From NCBI RefSeq assembly GCF_902150045.1, contig NZ_CABFVU010000001.1, positions 744,001-808,000 on the forward strand: DNA of 64,000 bases, read 5' to 3'. The position numbers were made by a program, and so were the translations under genes. The notes under the pieces were generated by a model. It saw nothing but the letters and a program-made list of their open reading frames with translations. It made no database searches and was not told where the DNA came from. The stretch is from Chitinophaga polysaccharea (GTDB taxonomy: Bacteria > Bacteroidota > Bacteroidia > Chitinophagales > Chitinophagaceae). Below are positions 1 through 10,395 of the stretch, one piece after another. Positions within the stretch are counted from its first letter, which is position 1. Every line of letters begins with the position of its first letter.

Positions 1-828
1 CTGGTAAACAGCCGATAACAATTGTGTGCCGTTGTTATAATTAATATAGGAGTTCTTGTCGTTCTTTACATCGGTAAAACGGTTGGAAGTATAGATCACC
101 TTTTGCCCGTTATCAAAAAAAGAGGCAGGTCCTACCTGTAACACACCACGCAGGCTGTTGTTAAAAGGCTCTACCCCATCTTCAGAGATCTGGTATAATC
201 TGGAGTTGGTATAGAAAGATTGCTGTTCGTTTTTCCGGATGTCGTTGGAAAGAAATACAATATTATTACGGTATAAAGCGAGGCCATACTGGTAACCGGG
301 TAAATTCAGGCGCAAACTGTCCACTTTCACATTCTCCATGGAATCACGGTTAAAGAAACTGTAATAGTTCACCAGGGACTCTTTCAGGTTGGTAAAGCGT
401 GCATTGTTCTTATAGTTATTGGCATACACTGCACTGATCTCCTGCGCTTTCAATACCCTGCCGGTACGTTTCAGCAGATCAATGTAATTGGTTACATCTG
501 TTACCAGTACATCTTTTCCTGGTTTATATAATAACTCGTCGCACAGGCTGATCGTTTTCTCAAACTGCCTGGTTTCAAAATACACCCGGGCTAACTGCAA
601 CTTCGCACGGCGTAATATTTCCTCACTGCTGCCATTATTAATCACTTCATTACACAGTGAGATAGCTCTTTCATACTCCTGTCTTTTATAAAGCCGTTCG
701 GCACGCTTTACCTTGGCCATACTGCCTACACCGCCCAGCTGCACGCGGTCCTTTACAAAGCTGCAGGAAACAAACAGGGGAATAATACCCAGGAAAAGTA
801 TGAGGGAAGAGAATTTGTATTTTCGCAT
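1..828 (-). CDS. PorE/SprE-like TPR-PD40 lipoprotein, 3' end outside window
   Basis: This is an open frame of 276 codons that runs off the left edge, so the C-terminal part is missing. Translating the minus strand from the ATG at 828 gives a lipoprotein signal (hydrophobic stretch, then LFVSC, with the lipid-bearing Cys near residue 22). A helical TPR-like region follows at about residues 40-130. PD40/WD40-like blades come next, including a segment reading ASFFDNGQKVIYTSNR. Proteins of this make-up in Bacteroidota usually end in an OmpA peptidoglycan-binding domain and are associated with type IX secretion or gliding. The OmpA part would lie outside the window and is inferred only. The gene starts 19 nt after the PorP/SprF gene and is probably co-transcribed with it. 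Confidence 0.82.
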   Translation of the reverse strand, partial: MRKYKFSSLILFLGIIPLFVSCSFVKDRVQLGGVGSMAKVKRAERLYKRQEYERAISLCNEVINNGSSEEILRRAKLQLARVYFETRQFEKTISLCDELLYKPGKDVLVTDVTNYIDLLKRTGRVLKAQEISAVYANNYKNNARFTNLKESLVNYYSFFNRDSMENVKVDSLRLNLPGYQYGLALYRNNIVFLSNDIRKNEQQSFYTNSRLYQISEDGVEPFNNSLRGVLQVGPASFFDNGQKVIYTSNRFTDVKNDKNSYINYNNGTQLLSAVYQ

Positions 829-847
829 ACCATTCTTGATTTTAAAT

Positions 848-1762
848 TTAGAAATAACGCGGCGCCACCACTTTCCACTTCGACCACGAGAAGCGGTAAT
901 TGATCATCACTTCATGCGACACCGTTTGCGCGCCTTTCAGGTTCGACTGCATAGGCGTATCATAAGAATATCCTATCTGCAGGTTTTTGGTGGCCTGCAC
1001 CTGTATCAGTCCTGTCACTGTTTTCTCGGAACGCCAGGATGCGCCCAGCCACACTACATTCTTCAGGAGGATATTGGCATTCAGATCATACTGGAAACCT
1101 GCGCCCTTCACCTGCCGCAATAACACGTTTGGCTTCAGCTTTACATCATCATTAATATTCACCAGGTAACCTGTTTGGAGATAGTAGTGCGACTCCACCA
1201 CTACTTTATTCACACTGTTGCCAAGGTCGAAGCTCTTGAAAGTAGGTGACGACAACCCTATAAAGAAACGGTCTGTAAACAACATGAACCCAAAGCCTAC
1301 ATCTGTTTTCCAGTAACTCTGGTTCTGCGCAAAAACAGGATCGGTAGTGCTCAGTGAACTGTTGTCTTCCTTAAAATGAGACATACCGCCCTTCAGTCCC
1401 AGCGCCAGGTAAATTTTCTCACTCAGCTTCACCCGCTGGGAAACATTCAGGTTCACCGCCGTTTGCGAATTCACAGTAATCTTTTCATTCATCAGCGATA
1501 CGCCAAAACTGGTGTTGGTAGCCTTGATCGGCGTATAAAAGGAAGCGGTAGCTGTTTTTGGGGCGCCTTCCACTCCTACCCATTGGTTACGGCCCACTGC
1601 CGTGAGACTGGAAGATTCATCCATAGAAGGATAAGCCGGATTGATGATCATGCCGTTGAACATATACTGAGAGTACAGCGGTTCCTGCTGCGCAGCAACC
1701 TGCAGACAACAACACCAGCATAAGATAGTAATCCCTAAAGCTTTCATAAGGCGCTTTTTCAT
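848..1762 (-). CDS. PorP/SprF family type IX secretion system membrane protein
   Basis: A 304-residue protein with a signal peptide (MKKRLMKALGITILCW..., ending VAAQQ). The hallmark PorP/SprF start of the mature chain follows: QQEPLYSQYMFNGMIINPAY. The rest has the alternating pattern of an outer-membrane beta-barrel. Members of this family are outer-membrane partners needed for secretion and surface attachment of proteins with type B C-terminal domains, as SprF is for SprB in Flavobacterium. The gene lies 56 nt after the giant adhesin gene, so this copy is probably its dedicated partner (inference from gene order). Length is normal for the family. Confidence 0.95.
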   Translation of the reverse strand: MKKRLMKALGITILCWCCCLQVAAQQEPLYSQYMFNGMIINPAYPSMDESSSLTAVGRNQWVGVEGAPKTATASFYTPIKATNTSFGVSLMNEKITVNSQTAVNLNVSQRVKLSEKIYLALGLKGGMSHFKEDNSSLSTTDPVFAQNQSYWKTDVGFGFMLFTDRFFIGLSSPTFKSFDLGNSVNKVVVESHYYLQTGYLVNINDDVKLKPNVLLRQVKGAGFQYDLNANILLKNVVWLGASWRSEKTVTGLIQVQATKNLQIGYSYDTPMQSNLKGAQTVSHEVMINYRFSWSKWKVVAPRYF

Positions 1763-1818
1763 AGGTATCAGCTTAATTATTTTTGTTCAGATACATCTGC
1801 TTCAAATTCGTATAACCC

Positions 1819-4800
1819 TTAACGTTTTATCACTACAAACCCGGTATAACGTTCCTTCTTACCATCTATCGTTACCTCAATATTGTAGAAATAAGAGCCA
1901 TCAGGCACATCATTCCCCGCACTGCCGCCGGCATTTGCCTTTCCACGGAAGTTCTTCGACTTGTTATCATAGTGTTGCTGTTTAAATACGGTACCCCCCC
2001 AACGGTTAAATATCACTACTTCATTATCCGGGTACTTATCTATATTCTCAATGTACATCACGTCATTTCCAATACCATCGTTGTTGGGCGACAGCGCCGG
2101 GTGTACCCTGATCTTACCGCTGTTGTTATTAATCTGCCGGCCATCGGTTGTGTATTTTTCTACGGAATCTGCAACGTCGTCGCCATCAGAATCCAGGTCC
2201 AGGAAGTTAGGTATACCATCACCGTCGGTGTCATCATCAAAAGGATCGCCGTTACCATTGATGTCTTCCTGCTTGTCTGACAGTCCGTCCCCATCCGTAT
2301 CACAGCTGTTGCACATCGGATCATCATTCAGGATCACCCCTGTTGCTTTGGAAGGCTCTCCTAAAGCGGGTGTATGTTGCCCTGATGGAACGGATACAGT
2401 AGTCATTTTCAGGATAAAGGTCTCATGCTGTTCAAAGCTTGTATCGCCTTTTATATTCACCGTTACCTGCCCGATGGTTTGCAGCGGGGCGATCACCGTT
2501 TGTTTTATGGTATTATCAAAATCTACACCCGGCGTGGCTTTGAAGTCCATATAAGGATATGACACTCCATCTGTGGACGCTTCAAAATCATAGTTAATGG
2601 TGATCGGGCGGGAGCTTTGCCTGCTCAGTTGTACATTAAACCGGAGTGGTGTATTCTCATTTGTGTTACCTTCTTTCACACTGAATTTATCAGCGGCGAA
2701 AGAAAGCGTCAGCGGGTCGTTATCAGTGATCGCCACCCTCGCTGTATCGGTGGCGCCGGCTTTGTATACCAGTGTGCTGTTGCCGCCAATATATGGAAGT
2801 ATAGCCGCCTTCAGGAATCCATCGTCATCATTGATATCATTATCGCCGGTAGTAATAACAAACGAATGTTGCTTTACCAGGGCCGGCATATTGATGGTTA
2901 AAATGTTACCGCTCACCGTTCCTTCACCGGCAGTAAACGTGCGCGCAGCATCCTGGGTTATGCGCAGCCTTACCGGTACATCATAGGCGGCGGAGGCAGG
3001 CGAGCTCAATGTAAATTTCACACCACTTCCTTCTTCAGCTGTTATTGCTTCTGCCGATATTTCTACTACCAGTGTATCATTATCATGGATGATCACACCG
3101 GCTGATGCACTGGCTGATAACGGCCACGTAATACCCGCCATGTTGCTGCTAACGGTTTGCAGCTGCACTTTCACATCTTCATCTCCCTCTACTATATTAT
3201 TATCGATCGGCGTTACTTTAATGTCTGCACCATTCTGACCAGCTGGTATCAGCAGGGTTCCGCTCAGCTTATGATAACGGGTATCCGCAATGGCAGTACC
3301 GCTTACGGCATAGTTAACGCTCACATCTTTCACAGCAGATAACTGCGTATCAGAAAACCTCACTCTGAAGGCGCCGGGCATATCCGGCTCAGTGGCATCC
3401 GCTGTTTTGATGATCATCATTTCACGGCCTGGCGCATTGCTTTCATCGTCATGCACAATTAAAGTAACGGTATCCTTATCGGCCGCATCCAGCGCTATGT
3501 TCCTGTTGAACCGCTTCATCTGCGCCAGCATGAGCGACATCCTCACCTGCTCATCTCCCTCAATTACCTTATTATCTATCACATTAACGGGAACGGATAT
3601 ACTGTTTTGCCCGGCCGGTATTACAGCGGAAGTTTGTATGGGCGCTATGTTAGTAGTACCTGCTATGCTGCTTACATAGAATACAACTTTTACATCGGCT
3701 GCTGCTGTGCCGGAGCCAGGTAGTTTTACTGTATAAACCCCGTTGGTACCAGGTTCAGCCGCATCTTTATCTTTCTGCAGCAGCACCCGCATGTCGCCTG
3801 TTTCAGGGATCAGCACCATACCCGGCTGGGTAAGCGTATAACCTGCTGTTACCAGTTGCGCAGTAAACTGCAGTTGTTCATCTCCCTCCAGGATATTATC
3901 AGCGGTTACTTTCAGCTGGTAAACTATATTATGCTCGCCGGCGGCCAGCGTTACCTGTGCGGGAACGCCGCCATAGTCAGCATCATCCGCAGTAGATGCT
4001 ACATTCCTGCCTATATTAATTATCACATCCTCTGATGAGGTGATCTGGCTGTTCGCAAACCCGATAGTTACATCGCTTCCGCTGCCTTCGTGTATAACGG
4101 AAGAGTCTACACGCATTTCAATCTTCAGGTTATCAGGGTTCAGGCGTGTACCATCATCAATTGTTACTGATAACTTATCGCCTTTCATTCCGGCAAAACC
4201 GTTTGGCTCAGCAGCTATCCACAACAGTTCCGGTTTCTCCAGCACCAGGTCCGCCTTTGCAATAAAGAAGAAGGTGGCATCCTGGATACCTGCCGGAATG
4301 GTTACCGTTGCAGGCAACTGGTCAATATCCCCTGCTGTTGCCACTGATCCTGCCCCTATGTTTAATGTTACCACAATATCCTTGCTGGCGGTAACGCCGG
4401 GCGCCAGGCTTACCTTCATCTGGTAGGTATTTCCTTCCAGCACTTTCGTTCCGGGCGTAACAGCGGTAAGATGTATGAAGCCCGTAACCGGGTCATCATG
4501 CGTTCTGTCTTTAATAGTAATAGTGGTGTCCTTTACAACGGCGGTGCTGAAAGTAGCATCCGTAATGTTGCCTTTTAATACTATTGTTTCATCATCTTCC
4601 AGCACCAGGTCTTTCACCGCTTTCAGCGCAAACGTATGGGTGCCTGTGTTCTGTCCTTTTTTGATAACAATATCATAGGGAGATGGCAAAGCATTGTGAT
4701 CCGCATTTATTGCAGTACTCAGCGCATTGTCTTTTGTTACATGAATGGTAATGTCCTTGCCTGCCTGCAGGTTATTGGGCAATTGCGCGCTCAGTATGGC

Positions 4801-7800
4801 GCCGGTGCCATTTTCATCAATAGCTACCAGGGTGCTGTTCAGTATTACAGGAGCCGGCAACGGATACTGTGTTGGATCATCGTTAATAGTGATCACAGGT
4901 TTATTGATAGCAAAGGTGCTGATACCATCAGTTGCGCTGGCGTTAAGGGTAAGGCTTTCCGGGCCTTCTGTGAAGTTATCTTTATTCAACTTCAACCCCG
5001 TAACCATGCTGTTGCCGCTGTTCAGGTATACATCGGTGGCCAGTACATAATCTGGTCCTGCTTCCGCATTGCCGCCCGATCGAGGCAGCAGTATATGCAC
5101 AGGCACTTCCGTGGTAACACCCGCAGGCAGGCTCACGGTTAATGCCCCGCTGTCGCCTTCCGCGAGCGGCGTTTTCCAGGTGCTTATATTCAACGCCAGG
5201 TTAGCCGCATCTGTACGGGTAAGATCCTGTATGGTCAGCGGCAGATTATTTACCGTATACCTGTTGGCAGTAGCATTCACCACCAGTGCTTCATTCTTTT
5301 CCAGCACTTTATCTGTTACTGTTTTCAGCAGTTCAAAGGTAGCGGTGGTTTGTCCCCGCTGCAATACATAGGAAGCAGCAGACATTGTATAGTCGCCGGT
5401 GTTCCTGGCCGTGGTCAGTGCATTATCAACTGCCAGCTGTATGCTTACATCTTTTGTAGATGCATAAGGCACGGTTACCGTTACCATCACTTTATTCCCT
5501 TCCGGTACCAGTGTGGCATCGGGAGTAAGTGTCATTTTCCTGGCGTTTGGTTGTTTCTCTGTATAGTCTTTTATAAATATACCTGCACTGGTAGCCGGCA
5601 TATTGCTGTTACCGTTGTCACCATCAATCACCAGTTTACCTTCATCATCCAGTATGATATTAGTGATGGCGGTAATAGCAGGAGCAGAAGCGGCTCCCTG
5701 GCTGCCGGGAATGGTAATGCTGGCCGGTACTGCAGTATGACGGGTATTTGCCACCGTAGAAGCAGCCCCATTTTTTGACAGGTTGATCACCCAGTCCTTA
5801 CCTGCTTTCCAGCCATGCGGGAAAGTGGCGGTGATAACAGCGTTGCCGCCTTCATAAATGCTATCCGGCGCGCTGCTCAGGATAACCGAATCACCTGCAG
5901 GGAAAGGGTACTGCGCATCTTTTATGTTAATATCCATAGTTGCAGGCAGGAAAGTATACACGGTGCCCAGCGCATCGCTCACTGCCGGGGTGATGTGGAT
6001 ATCTTCTGCATCTTCCACCAGGATATCACCCGCTACTTTCAATTCTGCAATACCGGATGCACCTGTAAAGGAAGTATCTGCAGGAAGGTAATAATCAGTA
6101 TTACGTATAGCCGTACCTGTGGCGCCGCCAAGCGTTATCTTCACCGGTATCTCCGTAGTTACACCGGATGGTAAACTGAAACCAATATTGTTGGTGCTGT
6201 TCTCATTCACCGCTACAGTTGGCAATGTGAAGGTGATCTTTGTTTTGGCAGCATCCCGGCGCGTAGCATCATTCAGCTGCATGGCAGCGTCTGTGATCGT
6301 ATAGCCGGCAGCGGTACCGCGTATCTTCAGTTGTTTATCTTTCTCTATCACATCATCGGCAGTAGCTTTGATCACTGCTGCGGTAGTAGTGTAAGTATTA
6401 CTGTTCTTCGGGAAGATGATGCTGCCCTGTAAAGCCTGGTAATCACCCGTGGCGGCATCGGTACCTGTTGGATTGGTACTTAATGCAATGCTCACATCTC
6501 TGGCGGCGGAATGACCTGCCGGTAAGGATACTGTAAACGCAGTGCTGCTGCCTTCTGTAAGCGTTGGCGTTACTGCGGTTAATACCAGCTTCTTCTGAGC
6601 GGGATCAGTGCCATCAGTGATATTGATGATAGCGCTCGTAGCTGGCATGTTGCTGTTACCGGTGTTACCATCTACTTTTATAAATCCTTCATCGTCAAAT
6701 ACGTTGTTGGTTTTGGTGGTAATAGCAGTAGCTACACCGGATGGCGCATTGGCGGCAATGGTAATAGAAGCGGGTATGGCGCCATGACTGGTATCTGCTG
6801 TAGTAGATCTCACTGCATCTTTTGCCAGGCTGATGGTCCAGGCTTTGCCTGCTTTCCAGCCGTGAGGGAAGGTGGCGGTGATAACTGCGCTTCCTCCTTC
6901 TGTTACCGGGTTGGGCGTGCTGGTAAGCAATACTGAATCGCCTGCAGGGAAAGGATACTGCGCATCTTTTATGTTAATATCCATAGTTGCAGGCAGGAAA
7001 GTATACACAGTGCCCTGCGCATCGCTCACTGCCGGGGAGATGTGAATATCTTCTGCATCTTCCACCAGGATATCACCCGCTACTTTCAATTCCGCAATAC
7101 CGGATGCACCTGTAAAGGAAGTATCCGCAGGAAGGTAATAATCGGTATTACGTATAGCCGTACCTGTGGCGCCGCCAAGCGTTATCTTCACCGGTATCTC
7201 CGTAGTTACACCGGATGGTAAACTGAAACCAATATTGTTGGTACTGTTCTCATTCACCGCTACAATTGGCAGCGTGAAGGTGATCTTTGTTTTGACAGCA
7301 TCTCTGCGTGTGGCGTCATCAATAATAACAGCAGTATCTGACACGGTGTATCCGCTAAGTCCGTATACACTGCCGGTCAGCGCCAGTCGTTCATCTTTCT
7401 CAATAATATTATCATCGCCCACCGCATTTATAATGGTGTAAGAAGTGGTATAAGGAGAAGCTGTATTGGCGGGTAATCGAATGGTATCTTCCGATATCCA
7501 GCCAAAATCGGTTACACCTGCGTCGGAGCCAACTGCATTTCTTTTCAATGCAATTACAATGTCTTTTGCAGAAGTATACCCGGCAGGAAGTGCAATGGTA
7601 AACCCGGTGCTGTCGCTTTCATTCAGGTGATACTTCAGCGGGGCGATAGTCAGTTTCTTTTGCGCTGGTGCAGTCTGGTCGTTAATAGTAAGCGTGAGAC
7701 TGTCTTTCACCAGGATACCGGCTCCAGGCGTACTTCCTGTTAATACCAGCTTACGGGTATCATCAAATACCTGGTTCGCAGTGGCGCCTATCAATATGGT

Positions 7801-10044
7801 ATCAGACAATGTTTTGCCGGGTCCAATAGTTACTGTACCGGAAGGAAATGTATATGTTCCCGGTGCTGCTGTAGAGGAACTGCCCCGGGTAAAGTCCACC
7901 TGGATCGGTATTTCGGTAGTAAGGCCTACAGGCAACTCTGCCCACACACCTGGCGAAGCGCCTTCATTAACACTGTTTGCGGAAATGTGTAAAATGATGG
8001 GGGCTGTCATGGGCAACTGCGCATCTGTAATATTTACTACATACGGTGTAACAGTGGAGGTGTAAGTAGTGGAGGGTATGGGATCGGAAGCAGAAAGCTC
8101 AATCTCTATTTTTTCCGTTCCTTCTATTGCATTGTCGGTATTGATCTTAAATGGTACGGTAACCTGGCCGGCACCCTGTGGAATGGTAACGGGGCCATTC
8201 AACTCATAGTCGGTACCATCAGTAGCAGTAGAAGTGCTTTTTTTATTGATGACTACATCAATGGGCAGATCGGTGGTAACATCCTTTGGTAAGGAAATAG
8301 TTACCGACCCGTTGTACGGCTCTTTCAACAGTGTTGGATCATCCGTTACAAAAGACAGTACGGTTAGTGTTGGATCCAGCCTTGTACCATCTTCTATATG
8401 CAGGGATCTGGAAAATGTTTGGGCCTGTCCCATAACCATTGCATCTGCTTTGAAATTCACCAGCTCATCTTTCTCCAGAATACTGTCTTTCACAGGTCTT
8501 ACCGGGATGTTCACCCCGTTGGAATCTACTTCTATATAGGCAACATTATCATAGGTAAAATCTGATGCAATGGCTTCTGTTCCGGCAGATACAACAGATA
8601 TATCCACCCTGGTTCTTTCGGAGGCCAGTACTCCCGGCGGGAGCGTTACACGGATGGAGTCTGTAGTACTGCCTTCGCGGATCTTCGCAGGGGCCGACAG
8701 GGTAATATTCCGTGGTTCATCGTCCTGGATCGTATAGGTACAGGTGGTTTTGCCGGTAACGGTCACCAGTTTATTCTCGGTAACAGGTATCAGCTGGAAA
8801 GTCATATGCCTGCTGTATTCCAGTGCATTGTTACCAATGATCTTAATATTGCTTAATTGTATCTTATCGCCTGGGACATAGGCCTTTGCAGGGATCATAA
8901 ACCCGCCGTAAAAGGTAAAGTCTGTGCCCTGTACAGCATTATGCGATCCGCCGGACGGAGGCACCAGCGCCACTTTTACATACATCTCCGAAGTAATGGT
9001 AGCCGTATTATTTACTACCAGGTATAAATTAGGTGATGTGAGATTCCCGTTATTTCCTTCAGGGCCGGTGGCCGAATCTTTTTCAAATGATACCGAAATA
9101 GGCTCTGTATTGGTACTGAGGGGTGTTCCCTGCAGGTTAATATGCACCGGTGAGTTATCATAGCCGTAGTCAACTGCCACGCGGGTACCAATAGCTTTGG
9201 CAGTGGGCTTCACTCCGAGGTTAATGGCCGCTGCAAGCCCTTTTGTGGAAGTGTTTACGCCACCTTCATCAATTGCGTTTACCAGCTCCATATTGTTGAA
9301 TACCTGCCGGTCGCCTGCCGACTTTGCCACGTAAGAAGAAAACGTCGTATAGGCGTGATAGGTATGCGAAAACGTTCCGACTGTAGCGTTGGGATATGCA
9401 GGGTTATAGCCGGGAGGACGGATAAACCCGATAATATCCGGGTTGGGGCCGCCACCGGGAGGATTCATAAACCCTGTAGCGCTTTTGTTATTATCCAGTA
9501 TAGGCGCCACCGGGTTATCCTGCATGGTGGGAAATTCACTCAGATACAGGTGAAACGTGGTGGAGGGCCGGTCGTTATAAAAAGTATAATCCAATACAAA
9601 GTAGCTGTTGGGCACCACATAGGTGATGGTCATCAGCATAGTGAGATCAAAGGGTCCCCTGCCGAAATTTTCATAATAGGAAAGAGTACCGGCCAAACAA
9701 ACCTTATAAGGGTCTGCCACTGTGCCTGCCCCCATTATCTCGGATATTTTCGTAAAATTGATATCAAGTGGCGAAGGCGTAAAAAAGCCGGTGGTATTCT
9801 CCATCTTGAAATTTGAGCGGATACCCATTACCGCACTGGCGTTCTCCTTCCTGGATTCAGATCTTCCATTCCTCGTAATTTCATAGGTACCGTCCGCATT
9901 GATCTTTATCCTCAATCCATCAGTAAGTGTATTACCTCCAAGCGGGTTAATGGTAACCTGTGCCTGTACACTCTTACCAGTCAGGAAGAAAACAGCTATG
10001 AAGAAAATAACCTGGTACAGGAACACATGGATACGATGGGGCAT
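1819..10044 (-). CDS. Giant Calx-beta repeat surface protein with type B (gliding motility-associated) C-terminal secretion domain
   Basis: A protein of 2741 residues if translated from the ATG at 10044. I prefer this start because a clean signal peptide begins there (MPHRIHVFLYQVIFF..., cleavage near VQA-Q). An in-frame ATG at 10086 would add 14 residues ahead of it. After an N-terminal region of about 300 residues come some 19 Calx-beta-like modules of 95-120 residues, each with a motif such as VNENST, TEGSS or VKEGNT. A thrombospondin type 3-like calcium-binding stretch (DTDGDGLSD, DTDGDGIPN, DSDGDD) lies near residues 2578-2620. The last ~100 residues are a gliding-motility-type C-terminal domain (LSPNNDGIGND, IFNRWGG, DVPDGSYFYNIEV, ending FVVIKR). 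Calcium-stiffened adhesin at the cell surface is the likely role; no ligand can be named. Modules 6-8 and 9-11 are a near-identical duplication. Confidence 0.93.
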   Translation of the reverse strand: MPHRIHVFLYQVIFFIAVFFLTGKSVQAQVTINPLGGNTLTDGLRIKINADGTYEITRNGRSESRKENASAVMGIRSNFKMENTTGFFTPSPLDINFTKISEIMGAGTVADPYKVCLAGTLSYYENFGRGPFDLTMLMTITYVVPNSYFVLDYTFYNDRPSTTFHLYLSEFPTMQDNPVAPILDNNKSATGFMNPPGGGPNPDIIGFIRPPGYNPAYPNATVGTFSHTYHAYTTFSSYVAKSAGDRQVFNNMELVNAIDEGGVNTSTKGLAAAINLGVKPTAKAIGTRVAVDYGYDNSPVHINLQGTPLSTNTEPISVSFEKDSATGPEGNNGNLTSPNLYLVVNNTATITSEMYVKVALVPPSGGSHNAVQGTDFTFYGGFMIPAKAYVPGDKIQLSNIKIIGNNALEYSRHMTFQLIPVTENKLVTVTGKTTCTYTIQDDEPRNITLSAPAKIREGSTTDSIRVTLPPGVLASERTRVDISVVSAGTEAIASDFTYDNVAYIEVDSNGVNIPVRPVKDSILEKDELVNFKADAMVMGQAQTFSRSLHIEDGTRLDPTLTVLSFVTDDPTLLKEPYNGSVTISLPKDVTTDLPIDVVINKKSTSTATDGTDYELNGPVTIPQGAGQVTVPFKINTDNAIEGTEKIEIELSASDPIPSTTYTSTVTPYVVNITDAQLPMTAPIILHISANSVNEGASPGVWAELPVGLTTEIPIQVDFTRGSSSTAAPGTYTFPSGTVTIGPGKTLSDTILIGATANQVFDDTRKLVLTGSTPGAGILVKDSLTLTINDQTAPAQKKLTIAPLKYHLNESDSTGFTIALPAGYTSAKDIVIALKRNAVGSDAGVTDFGWISEDTIRLPANTASPYTTSYTIINAVGDDNIIEKDERLALTGSVYGLSGYTVSDTAVIIDDATRRDAVKTKITFTLPIVAVNENSTNNIGFSLPSGVTTEIPVKITLGGATGTAIRNTDYYLPADTSFTGASGIAELKVAGDILVEDAEDIHISPAVSDAQGTVYTFLPATMDINIKDAQYPFPAGDSVLLTSTPNPVTEGGSAVITATFPHGWKAGKAWTISLAKDAVRSTTADTSHGAIPASITIAANAPSGVATAITTKTNNVFDDEGFIKVDGNTGNSNMPATSAIINITDGTDPAQKKLVLTAVTPTLTEGSSTAFTVSLPAGHSAARDVSIALSTNPTGTDAATGDYQALQGSIIFPKNSNTYTTTAAVIKATADDVIEKDKQLKIRGTAAGYTITDAAMQLNDATRRDAAKTKITFTLPTVAVNENSTNNIGFSLPSGVTTEIPVKITLGGATGTAIRNTDYYLPADTSFTGASGIAELKVAGDILVEDAEDIHITPAVSDALGTVYTFLPATMDINIKDAQYPFPAGDSVILSSAPDSIYEGGNAVITATFPHGWKAGKDWVINLSKNGAASTVANTRHTAVPASITIPGSQGAASAPAITAITNIILDDEGKLVIDGDNGNSNMPATSAGIFIKDYTEKQPNARKMTLTPDATLVPEGNKVMVTVTVPYASTKDVSIQLAVDNALTTARNTGDYTMSAASYVLQRGQTTATFELLKTVTDKVLEKNEALVVNATANRYTVNNLPLTIQDLTRTDAANLALNISTWKTPLAEGDSGALTVSLPAGVTTEVPVHILLPRSGGNAEAGPDYVLATDVYLNSGNSMVTGLKLNKDNFTEGPESLTLNASATDGISTFAINKPVITINDDPTQYPLPAPVILNSTLVAIDENGTGAILSAQLPNNLQAGKDITIHVTKDNALSTAINADHNALPSPYDIVIKKGQNTGTHTFALKAVKDLVLEDDETIVLKGNITDATFSTAVVKDTTITIKDRTHDDPVTGFIHLTAVTPGTKVLEGNTYQMKVSLAPGVTASKDIVVTLNIGAGSVATAGDIDQLPATVTIPAGIQDATFFFIAKADLVLEKPELLWIAAEPNGFAGMKGDKLSVTIDDGTRLNPDNLKIEMRVDSSVIHEGSGSDVTIGFANSQITSSEDVIINIGRNVASTADDADYGGVPAQVTLAAGEHNIVYQLKVTADNILEGDEQLQFTAQLVTAGYTLTQPGMVLIPETGDMRVLLQKDKDAAEPGTNGVYTVKLPGSGTAAADVKVVFYVSSIAGTTNIAPIQTSAVIPAGQNSISVPVNVIDNKVIEGDEQVRMSLMLAQMKRFNRNIALDAADKDTVTLIVHDDESNAPGREMMIIKTADATEPDMPGAFRVRFSDTQLSAVKDVSVNYAVSGTAIADTRYHKLSGTLLIPAGQNGADIKVTPIDNNIVEGDEDVKVQLQTVSSNMAGITWPLSASASAGVIIHDNDTLVVEISAEAITAEEGSGVKFTLSSPASAAYDVPVRLRITQDAARTFTAGEGTVSGNILTINMPALVKQHSFVITTGDNDINDDDGFLKAAILPYIGGNSTLVYKAGATDTARVAITDNDPLTLSFAADKFSVKEGNTNENTPLRFNVQLSRQSSRPITINYDFEASTDGVSYPYMDFKATPGVDFDNTIKQTVIAPLQTIGQVTVNIKGDTSFEQHETFILKMTTVSVPSGQHTPALGEPSKATGVILNDDPMCNSCDTDGDGLSDKQEDINGNGDPFDDDTDGDGIPNFLDLDSDGDDVADSVEKYTTDGRQINNNSGKIRVHPALSPNNDGIGNDVMYIENIDKYPDNEVVIFNRWGGTVFKQQHYDNKSKNFRGKANAGGSAGNDVPDGSYFYNIEVTIDGKKERYTGFVVIKR
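5815..6265. repeat. Direct repeat copy A inside the giant adhesin gene
   Basis: This stretch matches 6862-7312 almost base for base at an offset of 1047 bp (349 codons), so the frame is kept. It encodes the Calx-beta segment starting at KTKITFTLP and running to FPHGWKAGK. The most conserved part is about 5900-6240. The 1047-bp period equals three Calx-beta modules. Confidence 0.9.
6862..7312. repeat. Direct repeat copy B inside the giant adhesin gene
   Basis: This is the partner of the copy at 5815-6265. In the region encoding NENSTNNIGFSLPSGVTTEI and the following strand block, the two copies differ at only a few, mostly silent, positions, which suggests recent duplication or gene conversion. 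Confidence 0.9.
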
Positions 10045-10395
10045 ACCTTGCTTGATTAATTTCGTAGGATAGGAAAGGAGTAACATATAAGCGTGTAAAT
10101 TTCTATTAATACATATAGATTTTAAGTCAAAAATGTGAAAACAGTCCTTTGTAAAACCCTATATGCGGATCTCTTAAAATTGGCTCTCCCCGGCAGGCAT
10201 CTGTATTGCTTCTTCTTCTCTTCTGATTAAACTGAAAAACCAGCCGCCGGCAATTATATTTATCTCTCTGATCATGTGGTGGTGGGTTCAAAACGCACTT
10301 ATGGGCGTTATTTATGATTTCTTTAATTATACTATACCCTTCCACCTGTACCACATCTTCAAACAATTAAATATAAAATCATATATTTTAATTAG

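Noticed and set aside
1972..9816. Many open frames of 60-168 codons on the plus strand opposite the giant adhesin gene
   Set aside because: They are antisense shadows of a repetitive, threonine-rich coding sequence. They lack signals or known domains and repeat wherever the adhesin modules repeat.
10127..10366. 79-codon minus-strand frame upstream of the adhesin gene
   Set aside because: It has no recognised motif or signal, lies in the predicted leader, and its composition is unlike neighbouring genes.
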